A stretch of DNA of 64,000 nucleotides, from assembly GCF_902498805.1 (NCBI RefSeq), contig NZ_LR701577.1, positions 186,001 to 250,000 on the forward strand, written 5' to 3'. Below are positions 17,273-26,864 of this stretch, piece by piece; positions within the stretch are counted from its first letter, which is position 1; the number at the start of each line of letters is the position of its first letter. Position numbers and translations under genes: made by a program. A model generated the notes under the pieces. That model ran no database searches and was not told the origin of the DNA. It saw only the letters and a list, made by a program, of their open reading frames with translations. Source of the DNA: Imperialibacter sp. EC-SDR9. Its GTDB lineage: Bacteria > Bacteroidota > Bacteroidia > Cytophagales > Cyclobacteriaceae.

Positions 17273-19129
17273 ATGGAAAATAGCATTAATTACCTTCCTC
17301 TTTTTATAATCATGGTGGTAGCCTGGCTGGTACCTATGGCATTGACCTGGGGGAGGGTGACCAAAATCCCGGCGGTCATTGTCGAGATCATTGTGGGCGT
17401 TATCATTGGCCCCTACGTGCTTGACTGGATTGAAGAAACTCCCTACATGCGGTTTCTAGCTTACTCGGGCTTTCTGTTCCTTATATTTCTTTCGGGGCTC
17501 GAAATTGACCTTGGAGAAATATACCGCTCGATTCCAAAAAAAATCAGAAAAATAGATCTGGTAAGCAATTCAATGTTGCTGGCTATCACCATCTACACGG
17601 GATCTCTCTTATTCGCCGTCCCATTTTCCTGGCTTCTGCATTTTTTCTTCGACACCGACATCGTTTTCTTCTCCCTGCTTCTTCCTACAGTAGCACTAAG
17701 CGTTATTGTCCCTATTATTAAAGCTGACGGCGAGCTTAGCCGAAAATTTGGAAAAATCATTTTGATGGTTGGCGCCATTGCCACCATCATGAGCATTATT
17801 CTGATTTCTATTTATTCAGGAATCCTGAAGAATGGGTTTGAATCTGAGCTTCTTCTCTTCCTGGTCATCTTTGTGGTTTTCTTTGTTGCTTACAAAACAG
17901 GGAGATGGCTGATAGGGATACGTACGTTTCAAAAATTACTTTACACCCTTGAACACGCCGCCTCCCAAATCAGAATTCGTGGTACCGTTGCGTTACTGCT
18001 GTCCTTCGTGGTGGTGGCCTACCTTATCAAAACAGAACTTGTATTAGGTGCCTTCTTTGCAGGCTCTCTCCTCTCCATGTTTTTGAACAAGCAGCGATCC
18101 GCTCTCATGTTTAAGCTTGACGGCATGAGCTATGGGTTTTTTATTCCCATTTTCTTTGTGATGGTGGGTGTCAATCTCGACATCTCTGCCCTGAGTGAGT
18201 TTCAAAGATCAATCCCATTAACCCTGTCCATTTTGGCCGGATTCTTTATCACTCAGGTGCTGCCTGCTTTTGCCATGGCAAAGATATTTGGATGGAAAAA
18301 AGCCCTTTCAGGAGGCCTCCTGTTGTCATCGAGAATGGGGCTGAGTATAGCTACTGCTCAAATAGGCCTCTCGCTTGGCGTAATCAGCCAGTCTACAAAT
18401 TCCGGCATTGTAGCTGCTTCGATCCTCGCATCCGTTTTGGCTCCTATGCTTTACAAATTGCTTCACAGCGAAGGCGAAGTGAATTTCAATTTGTATTTGT
18501 TTGGAGGCAGCAAAGCAAGTCTTTTGCTCGCAGAACGTTTGAAATTGCATGGTTTGAACCTCTTTACCGTGGTAACCGCCGCAGAAGATGTCGAAGCGTT
18601 AAAGGAAAAAGGAATTCAAGCAGCCTATGTGCCTAACCTGGACACCTACTACCTTCGTAAACTGAAGATAAGACCGACCGACCAGGTGGTTATTCTGACT
18701 GATTCATTTGCCATGAACAAGAACCTGGCTTTGTTTCTGGAACAAGAGCTGAATCACAAAAAAACCATCACGCTTACGAAGGACAAGCACTCCACACTCT
18801 TTAGTGAGACCTCGGGAGTGAAGCTGGTGAACATTGAAGACACGCTTGCCAGCCATGTGGAAAACCTAATCATGAGGCCCGACTCCTACCAGGCCTTTTC
18901 AGAAAGTTTTGGATTATACAGGGTAGAAGAAATTCTCATGAGCAATTCTCAACACGATAGAGAAAAAGTAAAAAAAATAGCCTTTCCTCCCTCGGGCTCT
19001 CTGGTGATGTTCCGTCGAAACAACGAGATTTTCATCCCGCACGGGGATACACAGTTATTGTTGGGCGACGTAATTACAGTGATTGGAAACACCCAGGCGC
19101 TCGAAGAATTCCGCAATAAATTGGAATAA
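17273..19129 (+). CDS. KefB-like cation:proton antiporter with RCK domains
   Basis: About 618 residues from ATG 17273; a GTG at 17225 is in frame but would add a polar extension. Residues 1-385 form a Na/H-exchanger-type membrane domain of about twelve helices (LFLIFLSGLEIDL and GALFA-like segments). A TrkA-N/RCK-like nucleotide-binding part follows (about 400-520, NLYLFGGSKASLLLAERL with the partial Rossmann Gly pattern), then a TrkA-C domain near the end (LVMFRRNNEIFIPHGDTQLL). It should exchange K+ or Na+ for protons under ligand control. The phytase-like gene follows 28 bases downstream on the same strand. Confidence 0.88.
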   Translation: MENSINYLPLFIIMVVAWLVPMALTWGRVTKIPAVIVEIIVGVIIGPYVLDWIEETPYMRFLAYSGFLFLIFLSGLEIDLGEIYRSIPKKIRKIDLVSNSMLLAITIYTGSLLFAVPFSWLLHFFFDTDIVFFSLLLPTVALSVIVPIIKADGELSRKFGKIILMVGAIATIMSIILISIYSGILKNGFESELLLFLVIFVVFFVAYKTGRWLIGIRTFQKLLYTLEHAASQIRIRGTVALLLSFVVVAYLIKTELVLGAFFAGSLLSMFLNKQRSALMFKLDGMSYGFFIPIFFVMVGVNLDISALSEFQRSIPLTLSILAGFFITQVLPAFAMAKIFGWKKALSGGLLLSSRMGLSIATAQIGLSLGVISQSTNSGIVAASILASVLAPMLYKLLHSEGEVNFNLYLFGGSKASLLLAERLKLHGLNLFTVVTAAEDVEALKEKGIQAAYVPNLDTYYLRKLKIRPTDQVVILTDSFAMNKNLALFLEQELNHKKTITLTKDKHSTLFSETSGVKLVNIEDTLASHVENLIMRPDSYQAFSESFGLYRVEEILMSNSQHDREKVKKIAFPPSGSLVMFRRNNEIFIPHGDTQLLLGDVITVIGNTQALEEFRNKLE

Positions 19130-19157
19130 TCGGTTTCGATATATATAAATTGGAGCG

Positions 19158-20171
19158 ATGAAATTAACCCGTCGACTAACCTGTTCACTCGCTTTCCTTT
19201 TCAATTGTTTTTGTATCTCGCATTGGGTGGACGCACAAGTCTCTTTTGACACCGAACACTCATTCTTTGTTGAAATCCCGTTCGATACATCGGGCGTTTT
19301 TGAAGGCCAGGAAAAGCCCTTTGGAGGCATTTCTGCCATCACATATTCCGGGCACGAAAGTGACTACTATTTACTGTCCGATGGCCTTCCAGCCAGGTAC
19401 TACACATTTAGCATCGACCCAATAAAGAGCCTGAGCATCGTTTACAAAGACGTATACTATCTGGCGGAAAGCCAAATTCGTGGTGAGGGAATGGCGCTTT
19501 CTGGATCAAGCATGTTTGTATCCGATGAGAGGGATATTGACAATGTAGAAAAGACACTTGTGTGGCAAGCCGACGCTTCAGGAAAACTCCAAAACATCAA
19601 AGACCTGCCCGTCAAATACTATGGAGAAATGTACGACAATAGCGGCTTTGAGGGGCTCACCATCAGTCCCGATCGCAAGAAGCTTTTCCTGGCTATGGAA
19701 AGGGCGCTGCCAACGAGCGGGTGCCGGAGCATCTTACCAATTCTTGAGTACTCATTGGCAGATCATAGCACTAAAACATACTGGTATCAAATGCAGTGGA
19801 ATACCAAAGGCAATGGCATTAGCTCTTTGGTGGCTCTGAGCGACTATGAGTTGCTGGTCATCGAGCGGGACTACCTGAAAGCCGAGGATCGCAACGAAGT
19901 GAATATTTACAAGATTACGTTGATTGAAGCATCCAAAAATAATGACTCTGACTGTCCACAGTCAGGAGAGCCGGTATTGGTGCCTGAAAAGATTTTCTCA
20001 TTCAGTCAAGACCTCAAGCTGGGCGGACAACCCTACAAAGTCAATAATATCGAGGGGGCCACCTTCACCCCTGACGGCCAATACCTTCTACTGGTTTCGG
20101 ACAACAATTTCGGCAACAAAGGCAACCGCACCCCCACTCAGCTGGTCGCTCTGAAGGTGACTAAGTTCTAA
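19158..20171 (+). CDS. Exported phytase-like esterase
   Basis: A 337-residue protein with a signal peptide (about 1-26, ending VDAQ). It shows the esterase-like phytase family pattern: FGGISAITY, YYLLSDGLPARYYTF, a central GFEGLTISPDRKKLFLAME, and a C-terminal NIEGATFTPDGQYLLLVSDNNF. These strands form a propeller-like fold. The enzyme may hydrolyse a phosphate or carboxylic ester outside the cytoplasm, but members with proven activity are few. It follows the antiporter gene closely and is convergent with the GltS-like gene (15 bases apart). Confidence 0.82.
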   Translation: MKLTRRLTCSLAFLFNCFCISHWVDAQVSFDTEHSFFVEIPFDTSGVFEGQEKPFGGISAITYSGHESDYYLLSDGLPARYYTFSIDPIKSLSIVYKDVYYLAESQIRGEGMALSGSSMFVSDERDIDNVEKTLVWQADASGKLQNIKDLPVKYYGEMYDNSGFEGLTISPDRKKLFLAMERALPTSGCRSILPILEYSLADHSTKTYWYQMQWNTKGNGISSLVALSDYELLVIERDYLKAEDRNEVNIYKITLIEASKNNDSDCPQSGEPVLVPEKIFSFSQDLKLGGQPYKVNNIEGATFTPDGQYLLLVSDNNFGNKGNRTPTQLVALKVTKF

Positions 20172-20186
20172 CTTTTAAGCTCTTCC

Positions 20187-21698
20187 TTATTCGTCTACCC
20201 TGTTCAATACCGAATCGGGGAAGTAGCGATTAGTAAGGGCCACCATTTCGTCACCTTTTACAAACATGCTAATGTTGATTTCCTCAGTATGCTTACAGCC
20301 ACAAGCTCCCAGCAACTCGAGCACCGCTTCAATAGTATTATGGTGAAAGTTGTATACTCTTTCAGCCTTGTCAGTGACCACTAGGCCTTTGACCAGCTCA
20401 CCGTCTTGTGTAGCAACTCCCGTGGGGCAATCGTTGGTATTGCAACGCAGCGCCTGAATGCAGCCGATGCTGAACATAAACGCCCTGGCAGAATTACAAA
20501 TATCTGCTCCCAATGCTTTCATCCGTAGAATAGAAAAAGCGGTAAGCACCTTGCCACTGGCAATTACCCTTACTTCTTCTCTCAATCCGAACTTTTTCAA
20601 CGTGCTGTGCACAAATATCAGTGCAGGCTCAAGCGGAATGCCCACGGAGTCTGAGAACTCAAGTGGAGCTGCTCCAGTGCCGCCTTCTGCCCCATCAACA
20701 GTAATAAAGTCTGGCCAAACACCCTCTTCCTTCATTTCCTTACATAGCTCAATGAACTCTTCCGTCCGTCCCACGCAAAGCTTAAAACCGATCGGCTTCC
20801 CGTCGGAAAGTTCACGTAGCTCGGCGATAAAATGAACCAGGCCTTTTGCATCGCTGAATTTCTTATGGCTGGGGGGTGAAATAATAGTGGTATGAGGCTT
20901 CACACCTCTGATCTTTGCAATTTCTTCGGTATTCTTTGATCCGGGTAACACACCACCGTGGCCAGGCTTCGCCCCTTGCGAAAGCTTGATTTCAATCATC
21001 TTTACCTGGGGAGTAGCAGCCTTTTTCTTGAATTCGTCGGGATCAAAATCTCCATCGTGTGTGCGGCAGCCAAAGTATCCGGTTCCTATCTGCCAGGTAA
21101 TGTCTCCTCCTCCCTCGAGGTGGTAATGTGAAAGACCACCCTCGCCAGTATTATGGTAGAAGTTGCCTTTTTTTGCCCCCTTGTTCAGGGCAAGAATGGC
21201 GTTCTTGCTCAGCGACCCGAAGCTCATAGCCGAGATATTGAGCACAGAAGCACTGTAGGGATGCTTACAAAATTTACTTCCTATATCTACCCTCGGAAAC
21301 TCCTTCACAGGCTCCGTGGCATATATCGAGTGCCTTATCCCTTCATAGTGTTCATCGTTGATATTCAGTTGAGTGCCAAAAGGGTGAGTAGCGTTCACAT
21401 TTTTTGCCCTGCGATACACCAGCGCACGGTGATTGCGGCTAAATGGCTTTCCATCCGTTGACTTTTCAATGAAATACTGCTGAATCTCGGGAGAAATCAG
21501 CTCAAACAGATAACGAAAGTATCCCAGAATTGGGAAATTTCGGAGGATAGTGTGGCTCTTCTGAAGCCTGTTCATAATGCCCACAAAAATCAATGGGCCA
21601 ATAACGATAAATGCCCACAACATGGGGGGCCAGAAATAGCTTACAATGCCAATAAAAATTACAGAGATCACAATGAACCTGTAGAATAGGTGTCTCAT
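20187..21698 (-). CDS. FMN-binding glutamate synthase family protein
   Basis: A 503-residue protein with one or two N-terminal membrane helices (residues 7-40) and then a glutamate-synthase-type barrel. The FMN/barrel motifs are visible (SAMSFGSLSKNAILAL, THTGEGG-like NTGEGGLS, GAKPGHGGVLPG, VDGAEGGTGAAP). A Cys-rich stretch that binds an iron-sulfur cluster in the family lies at about 425-440 (IGCIQALRCNTNDCPTG). It lacks the amidotransferase domain of true GltB, so it is a stand-alone GltS-like oxidoreductase whose reaction is not established. It appears monocistronic. Confidence 0.9.
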   Translation of the reverse strand: MRHLFYRFIVISVIFIGIVSYFWPPMLWAFIVIGPLIFVGIMNRLQKSHTILRNFPILGYFRYLFELISPEIQQYFIEKSTDGKPFSRNHRALVYRRAKNVNATHPFGTQLNINDEHYEGIRHSIYATEPVKEFPRVDIGSKFCKHPYSASVLNISAMSFGSLSKNAILALNKGAKKGNFYHNTGEGGLSHYHLEGGGDITWQIGTGYFGCRTHDGDFDPDEFKKKAATPQVKMIEIKLSQGAKPGHGGVLPGSKNTEEIAKIRGVKPHTTIISPPSHKKFSDAKGLVHFIAELRELSDGKPIGFKLCVGRTEEFIELCKEMKEEGVWPDFITVDGAEGGTGAAPLEFSDSVGIPLEPALIFVHSTLKKFGLREEVRVIASGKVLTAFSILRMKALGADICNSARAFMFSIGCIQALRCNTNDCPTGVATQDGELVKGLVVTDKAERVYNFHHNTIEAVLELLGACGCKHTEEINISMFVKGDEMVALTNRYFPDSVLNRVDE

Positions 21699-21801
21699 AC
21701 TGACTAGGGTTGATAGTAAATTCTTAAAGATTGAAATCTTTGAGCAGATTTCACGGAGCTAGCCAAATAATATTTTAAAAATTGTGGTTTCCCACATTAA
21801 T

Positions 21802-21833
21802 CCGGCAGCATCCTATGGCGAGGATGCTGCCGG
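21802..21833 (-). terminator. Strong hairpin after the M28 peptidase gene
   Basis: A perfect 12-bp stem (21802-21813 with 21822-21833; CCGGCAGCATCC) with an 8-base loop lies 7 bases past the peptidase stop. It is followed on the minus strand only by a weak T-poor stretch, so it may end transcription or protect the mRNA 3' end. Confidence 0.6.
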
Positions 21834-21840
21834 GGGGCAA

Positions 21841-24054
21841 TTACTTTGCAGCGGCAATGATCTTATCGAGGTGGCTGTTGAACTTGTCAAGCGTTGCAGC
21901 CAAAGTGATTATCTCTTCCTGAGCTTCTGCCCATTCCTCTTGCTCTATAGCTTCTCTCACACCCGGAAGCGTTTTTACGCCATATCCTGTGTAAAAACCT
22001 GGCGCATAAATCTCGTGCTTGAACCAATTTCTCCTGGGCAGTCCGCTCTCATCAATCAATGTCCTCTCCGACTGATAGAGCAACTCATTCACTTTCGCCC
22101 ATTTGGCTGGCTCTATGCTTCCCGCCTTGAGCAAGCCTTCCACCACAGCTGCCTTTTCCTTCAATGTTGCCAGTGATGTTTGCAATGGGCTAAAATTAAG
22201 ATAAGGCACTTCCTTGGGGGGTAGTGGCTTATAGTTAGGCTGTTTCGGATCGGCAGCCAGGTCGTAGTAGTTCTGCTTTAGCATACCGTTGATCTTTTCT
22301 GCTTCCTTTCTCATTTGCTCCGGCAGCTTCATTACCTCATCGGCGTAAGTGGCAACAGTGCTATAGAAATGATCGAACTCAAAAGGAAGAATATCGGCGT
22401 TGGCAAGCCTCATGGTCAAACGCCCGCAAACCTGTGCCAGCACTACTCCATACACCATCCCAGGATCCTGGAACCTGGAATAGTGGTCGTAAGAGTCGTA
22501 AATGGAATGGTACTCTCCTCCGCCGCTTTCACCACCAAAGCCGACGTTGAGCGAGGCGATACCCAAGTGCTGAATAAACGGGGTAAAGTCAGACCCTGAC
22601 CCTAATGCGCTTATTTGGAACCCTTTGTGGTCTGGCTTGCCTGAGTTCACAATGTCAAATGCCTTTCGTCTCTCTGCCAGCGTCACCCCTTTTTGCGGGT
22701 CGGTGACAGAGGCCGCCACCTCTCCTACCAGCTCTTCGAGCGTATGCGATCCACCTGCAAAAAGGAACCCTCTGCCATTTCCATCGGTATTGATATAAGC
22801 AACCGCTTTCTCTTTCAGCTCTGCAGCATGATCTTCAGCCCACTCGGTAGAGCCAATTAAGCCGGGCTCTTCGGCGTCCCAGCCGCAATAAACCAGCGTT
22901 CTTTTGGGTTTCCATCCTGTTTTGGTCAGTTCGGCAACAGCCCTGGCCTCTTCCATCAACGCCACCATACCACTGACTGGGTCGGCAGCACCATTTACCC
23001 ACGCATCGTGGTGGTTGCCACGAATCACCCATTGATCGGGAAATTCGCTGCCCTTCATTTTGGCAATTACATTGTAGGCCGGCTTGATATCCCAGTTGAA
23101 TTCAAGTTTCAGGTGAACCTTTGCCGGGCCCGGACCTATGTGATACGTGATTGGCAGGCCACCTCTCCAGGAAGCGGGAGCTACAGGGCCTCCCAGGGCA
23201 TCCAGTAGCGGCTTTGCATCGCCATAAGAGATGGGAATCACAGGAATTTTAGTCAATGTCGGCGCCGTCTTGATATCGAGCCTTTTTGCGTCTTTCGTTG
23301 CACCGACTCCTGGCGTCAAAGGGTCTCCTGGGTACAGCGGCATATCCATCACTGAACCACGCTGAGCACCATGCTCGCTTCTGTAAGGCCCTTCAGGATA
23401 CACATCGCCCTGCACATAGCCATCGTCGGCCGGGTCAGAATAAATGATGCAACCAATGGCACCTTTTTCAGCAGCGAGCTTGGGTTTGATGCCCCTCCAA
23501 GAGCCATAGTATTTGGCTATCACAATCTTGCCTTTTACATCTATACCCGCCTTTTCAAGCTCCTTGTAGTCGGCTGGCACGCCGTAGTTGACATAGACCA
23601 GCTCGGCAGTCACATCGCCATCGGCAGAGTAGGCATTGTACACGGGCAGTTGCTCTTTGGTCTGCCCGGATGTGGCGTCCTCTTTAAGTGCTGGCTCAAC
23701 AAGCCCTGCCTTAAAGCGAGTGGGGCCTGTCATCTCCAGCAGCCTCACTTTGGGCGTGGGGAAAAGCACATCGTAGCTCACTACCTCAGCGTCGTAGCCC
23801 CACGATTTAAACATCGCAGCCATAAAATCAGCATTGTCTTTGTCAAAAGGCGACCCCACGTGGTGTGGCCTCGACGACATACGCTTTAACCACTGATCGA
23901 GGTTTTCAGCCTTTAGCTGCTGATCAAATTTTTTCTCCAGCTCCAGCTCAGTAGCCGGATCTTTGAAGCCCATAACGGCTTTGTCCTGGGCAAAAGCACC
24001 AGTGGCAGACAAGCCAAAAGCCAGAAAGGATAGAAAAGTAGTAAATCTCTTCAT
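21841..24054 (-). CDS. Exported M28 metallopeptidase (glutamate carboxypeptidase II-like)
   Basis: A 737-residue protein with a signal peptide (1-22). It has the three-part layout of human GCPII/PSMA: an outer part, a PA domain (about 140-300, with IVIAKYYGSWRG and IYSDPADDGY), and the M28 core. The two-zinc site residues are all present: His348 (GNHHDAW), Asp358 (AADPVSG), catalytic Glu395 and ligand Glu396 (GWDAEEPG), Asp424 (INTDG) and His516 (EYHSIYD). A C-terminal helical dimerisation-like domain follows. It should cleave short peptides or C-terminal residues outside the cytoplasm. It is monocistronic. Confidence 0.93.
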   Translation of the reverse strand: MKRFTTFLSFLAFGLSATGAFAQDKAVMGFKDPATELELEKKFDQQLKAENLDQWLKRMSSRPHHVGSPFDKDNADFMAAMFKSWGYDAEVVSYDVLFPTPKVRLLEMTGPTRFKAGLVEPALKEDATSGQTKEQLPVYNAYSADGDVTAELVYVNYGVPADYKELEKAGIDVKGKIVIAKYYGSWRGIKPKLAAEKGAIGCIIYSDPADDGYVQGDVYPEGPYRSEHGAQRGSVMDMPLYPGDPLTPGVGATKDAKRLDIKTAPTLTKIPVIPISYGDAKPLLDALGGPVAPASWRGGLPITYHIGPGPAKVHLKLEFNWDIKPAYNVIAKMKGSEFPDQWVIRGNHHDAWVNGAADPVSGMVALMEEARAVAELTKTGWKPKRTLVYCGWDAEEPGLIGSTEWAEDHAAELKEKAVAYINTDGNGRGFLFAGGSHTLEELVGEVAASVTDPQKGVTLAERRKAFDIVNSGKPDHKGFQISALGSGSDFTPFIQHLGIASLNVGFGGESGGGEYHSIYDSYDHYSRFQDPGMVYGVVLAQVCGRLTMRLANADILPFEFDHFYSTVATYADEVMKLPEQMRKEAEKINGMLKQNYYDLAADPKQPNYKPLPPKEVPYLNFSPLQTSLATLKEKAAVVEGLLKAGSIEPAKWAKVNELLYQSERTLIDESGLPRRNWFKHEIYAPGFYTGYGVKTLPGVREAIEQEEWAEAQEEIITLAATLDKFNSHLDKIIAAAK

Positions 24055-24173
24055 TCGTTTTTTTTTCTTTAATATAGAAAGAAATTAACCTGAGAGAGTA
24101 GCCTTGTACAATGAAGGAAATATCACTTGAAGAGTGGTGCTTTTTGGAATAACGATTATCCGACAGCGAGCAA

Positions 24174-25133
24174 ATGACCAATCCATTTTTGGCGAGTATG
24201 AACAAGCGCTCCACTAAAGACCTTAAGCAGGTAATCGCTGAAAGTCAGAAGTATACTGCTGAAGCTATTGAGGCCGCCATGGCGGTGTTGAAAGAAAGGC
24301 AAATAGAGGTAGAAGTGCCTGTCGGCGCCACGCAACCTGCCGGCGAACAAAAAACAGGAAGAAAAAAGAAGAGGTTTCGGTTTCTGAGGCACTATGTCAG
24401 GTTCATTCTTCACCCAGATATACACGCTATCGATGCTGGGCTCGCAGGTAAGGCAATGATTGCCTTGAGGTTCTATGCAGTATCAATTCTCATGTATCTA
24501 CCTGTAGTGTACTTGCTGCCCCTGCTGGCAAAAATCCCCGAGGTCTCCTTCCCAACAAGTAAGCCCCTTTTTTCTAGCGAAAACATGAATCAAGTAGATT
24601 TGATCATGTTTGTAATACTAATGCCACCACTAGTAGGACTGGTTGAGGAATTTGCCTTTCGGCTTTTTCTTGGCAGGTTCAACAAAAGATATGCAAACAT
24701 CTCCGTGTCTATGATCTGCTCGTATTTCATTATCAATACGTTCGCCAGGTTGCTCTACCCTAACTATTTTGAGGGTATTGGCATTACCGGGCAACTACTC
24801 TTCACTTTTATCATGCTGGGAGCATTCTCAGCCATTATTTACATACCTCTCAGCAATTCTCCGACTGTCACTAAGTTTCTTGAAAATATCTGGCAAACCG
24901 ATTTCAAAAGAATATTCTACTTGTCAGCTATTATCTTCGCCGTCTCACATCTTAGAAATTATAGCTGGGAGCCCCAAAGCTTCATACTTCTGCCTGTCGT
25001 CCTATTTCCTTACTTCAATTATGCCTTTCTTTTTAGCCTTCTCCGCATTAGGCTGGGAATGATGTATGCCATTGGTATCCATGCTATCGTCGATCTGATA
25101 GCCGTCCTGATTTTTGTCTCCAAAATGAGTTAA
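24174..25133 (+). CDS. CPBP family intramembrane metalloprotease-like protein
   Basis: A 319-residue protein. Residues 1-60 form a soluble helical segment (STKDLKQVIAES and TAEAIEAAMAVLKERQ), followed by a basic patch (KKKRFRFLRH) and about seven membrane helices. The CPBP/Abi motifs are in place: the E-E-x-x-x-R motif in GLVEEFAFRL, F-x-x-x-H in IFAVSHLR, and a third His in IGIHAIVDL. These form the active site in CAAX-type proteases. The substrate is unknown; members have roles in prenyl-protein processing, peptide maturation and immunity. It stands alone between divergent and distant neighbours. Confidence 0.82.
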   Translation: MTNPFLASMNKRSTKDLKQVIAESQKYTAEAIEAAMAVLKERQIEVEVPVGATQPAGEQKTGRKKKRFRFLRHYVRFILHPDIHAIDAGLAGKAMIALRFYAVSILMYLPVVYLLPLLAKIPEVSFPTSKPLFSSENMNQVDLIMFVILMPPLVGLVEEFAFRLFLGRFNKRYANISVSMICSYFIINTFARLLYPNYFEGIGITGQLLFTFIMLGAFSAIIYIPLSNSPTVTKFLENIWQTDFKRIFYLSAIIFAVSHLRNYSWEPQSFILLPVVLFPYFNYAFLFSLLRIRLGMMYAIGIHAIVDLIAVLIFVSKMS

Positions 25134-25228
25134 TGATTTGGACTTGGAATTATTTCCCCCTCGTCTCGGTATTCTAACAAAGCATTCATTATTTAGTTAC
25201 TCACATAAACCGTTAACAGATTATTCAG

Positions 25229-25729
25229 ATGGCTAGAATTACATTGGGTGGAAACCCATGCACCACTATTGGCGAACTTCCTGTAGTAGGGTCTTCAGCA
25301 CCAAATTTTAAATTGGTAAAAGCAGATATGTCGGAGGCATCTTTGTCTGACTTCAAAGGAAAGAAAGTGATCCTAAACATCTTCCCCAGCGTAGATACAA
25401 GGGTATGTGCCACCTCGATCAGAAAGTTCAACAAAGAAGCATCATCATTCGACAATACAGTCGTTTTGTGTATTAGCAAAGACTTACCATTTGCCGCCAA
25501 AAGGTTTTGTGGCGCCGAGGGGCTGGACAACGTCATCACGCTGTCTAACTTCAGAGACGGCAACGCTTTCGGCAAAGCCTATGGTGTAGAAATTATCGAC
25601 GGCGGGTTCCAGGGGCTCGACGCAAGAGCTGTGGTAGTGATAGATGAAACAGGCCGGGTAGCATATACCGAACTTGTGCCGGAAATCGGTCAGGAGCCAA
25701 ATTATGAGGCTGCGCTGAAAGCGATTTAA
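25229..25729 (+). CDS. tpx: Thiol peroxidase (Tpx)
   Basis: A 166-residue peroxiredoxin of the atypical 2-Cys Tpx class. The peroxidatic Cys60 lies in [12 protein letters not shown] and the resolving Cys94 in [11 protein letters not shown], both at the family's positions. It reduces hydrogen peroxide and alkyl peroxides using thioredoxin. There is no signal peptide, so it is cytoplasmic. It has its own strong terminator, shared with mdh, at 25756-25792. Thioredoxin (55880-56203) is the likely reductant. Confidence 0.96.
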   Translation: MARITLGGNPCTTIGELPVVGSSAPNFKLVKADMSEASLSDFKGKKVILNIFPSVDTRVCATSIRKFNKEASSFDNTVVLCISKDLPFAAKRFCGAEGLDNVITLSNFRDGNAFGKAYGVEIIDGGFQGLDARAVVVIDETGRVAYTELVPEIGQEPNYEAALKAI

Positions 25730-25755
25730 ACAATTGAATGCCCTGAATGGGTCAT

Positions 25756-25792
25756 AAAAAAGGCACCAGAGTGAATTCTCCGGTGCCTTTTT
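25756..25792. terminator. Bidirectional terminator between tpx and mdh
   Basis: A 15-bp stem with one mismatch (25756-25770 with 25778-25792) closed by a seven-base loop, carrying A5 on one flank and T5 on the other, so it can stop transcription from both convergent genes. Confidence 0.85.
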
Positions 25793-25810
25793 GTACTTGC
25801 TGTTTAAATA

Positions 25811-26737
25811 CTAAAGTGCCAGAGCATCGTTCATATTACGAACAGCTGCTGCGCTGGCCTCAAACTTGGCTTTTTCTTCAGCATTGAGCTTGAAATCCAC
25901 CACTTTTTCCCATCCGTTTTTACCGATGATCACAGGCACACCTACGCAGATGTCTTTTTGACCATATTCTCCTTCGAGATACACCGAGGCGCTCATTAGT
26001 TTTTTCTGGTCACGCACAATGGCCTCGATCACGGCTGCTCCCGATGCTCCCGGAGCGTACCATGCTGAAGTACCCAACAGGCCGGTAAGCGTGGCACCAC
26101 CCACCATCGTAGCTTTCGACACTTCTTCAAGCTTCTCTGCTGAAAGGTAGTTGGATACAGGTGTTGAATTATAAGTAGCCAGACGAGTCAAAGGAATCAT
26201 GGTGGTATCGCCATGTCCGCCCACTACAACACCCTGCACGTCATTGGCATTGCAGTTAAGCGCTTCAGCCAACCTGTAGCGGAAACGAGCACTATCAAGG
26301 GTGCCGCCCATGCCAATAATGCGATTTTTAGGTATACCGCTTGTTTTAACAGCGAGATAGGTCATCGTGTCCATAGGGTTGCTGATCACCACTATAATCG
26401 CCTCCGGAGAATGCTTGAGCACATTTTCAGTTACTGACTTGACGATACCAGCATTGGTGCCGATCAACTCTTCACGGGTCATGCCTGGCTTTCTTGGGAT
26501 GCCTGACGTGATTACTACTACTTTCGATCCGGCTGTTTTGCTATAGTCGCCAGTAGTACCAAGGATTCTCGAGTTGAATCCATTGAGAGTTGCACATTGG
26601 TTGAGGTCCATTGCCTTGCCTTCCGCAAAGCCTTCCTTGATATCGAGGATCACAATTTCGTCAGCCAGTTCTTTCATGGCTGCGTATTCAGCTACACTGG
26701 CCCCCACGTTTCCAGCGCCAACAACGGTAATTTTCAT
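25811..26737 (-). CDS. mdh: Malate dehydrogenase
   Basis: A 308-residue LDH-like malate dehydrogenase. The nucleotide-binding motif is G-A-G-N-V-G at residues 7-12. The substrate arginines are in PRKPGMTR (Arg82 and Arg88), and the catalytic His175 is in VVGGHGDTT. Arg82 in the loop marks malate over lactate specificity. It interconverts malate and oxaloacetate with NAD in the TCA cycle. It is cytoplasmic and transcribed alone from a good promoter match at 26779-26812. Confidence 0.96.
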   Translation of the reverse strand: MKITVVGAGNVGASVAEYAAMKELADEIVILDIKEGFAEGKAMDLNQCATLNGFNSRILGTTGDYSKTAGSKVVVITSGIPRKPGMTREELIGTNAGIVKSVTENVLKHSPEAIIVVISNPMDTMTYLAVKTSGIPKNRIIGMGGTLDSARFRYRLAEALNCNANDVQGVVVGGHGDTTMIPLTRLATYNSTPVSNYLSAEKLEEVSKATMVGGATLTGLLGTSAWYAPGASGAAVIEAIVRDQKKLMSASVYLEGEYGQKDICVGVPVIIGKNGWEKVVDFKLNAEEKAKFEASAAAVRNMNDALAL

Positions 26738-26778
26738 ATGTCTATTTTTTTAGGAGTTGAACCATTTAATAATCGGGA

Positions 26779-26812
26779 CAAAGCTATAAAATACAAGCTA
26801 TTATTCGAACAA
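26779..26812 (-). promoter_or_regulatory. Candidate mdh promoter
   Basis: Minus strand: TTG (complement of 26810-26812), 23 bases, then TAGCTTTG (complement of 26779-26786), an exact TAnnTTTG match, 42 bases upstream of the mdh ATG. Confidence 0.45.
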
Positions 26813-26864
26813 GCTTTTGACTAATTGGCCTGCCCGGTAGCTAACAAATATGTGCGGCAAATAT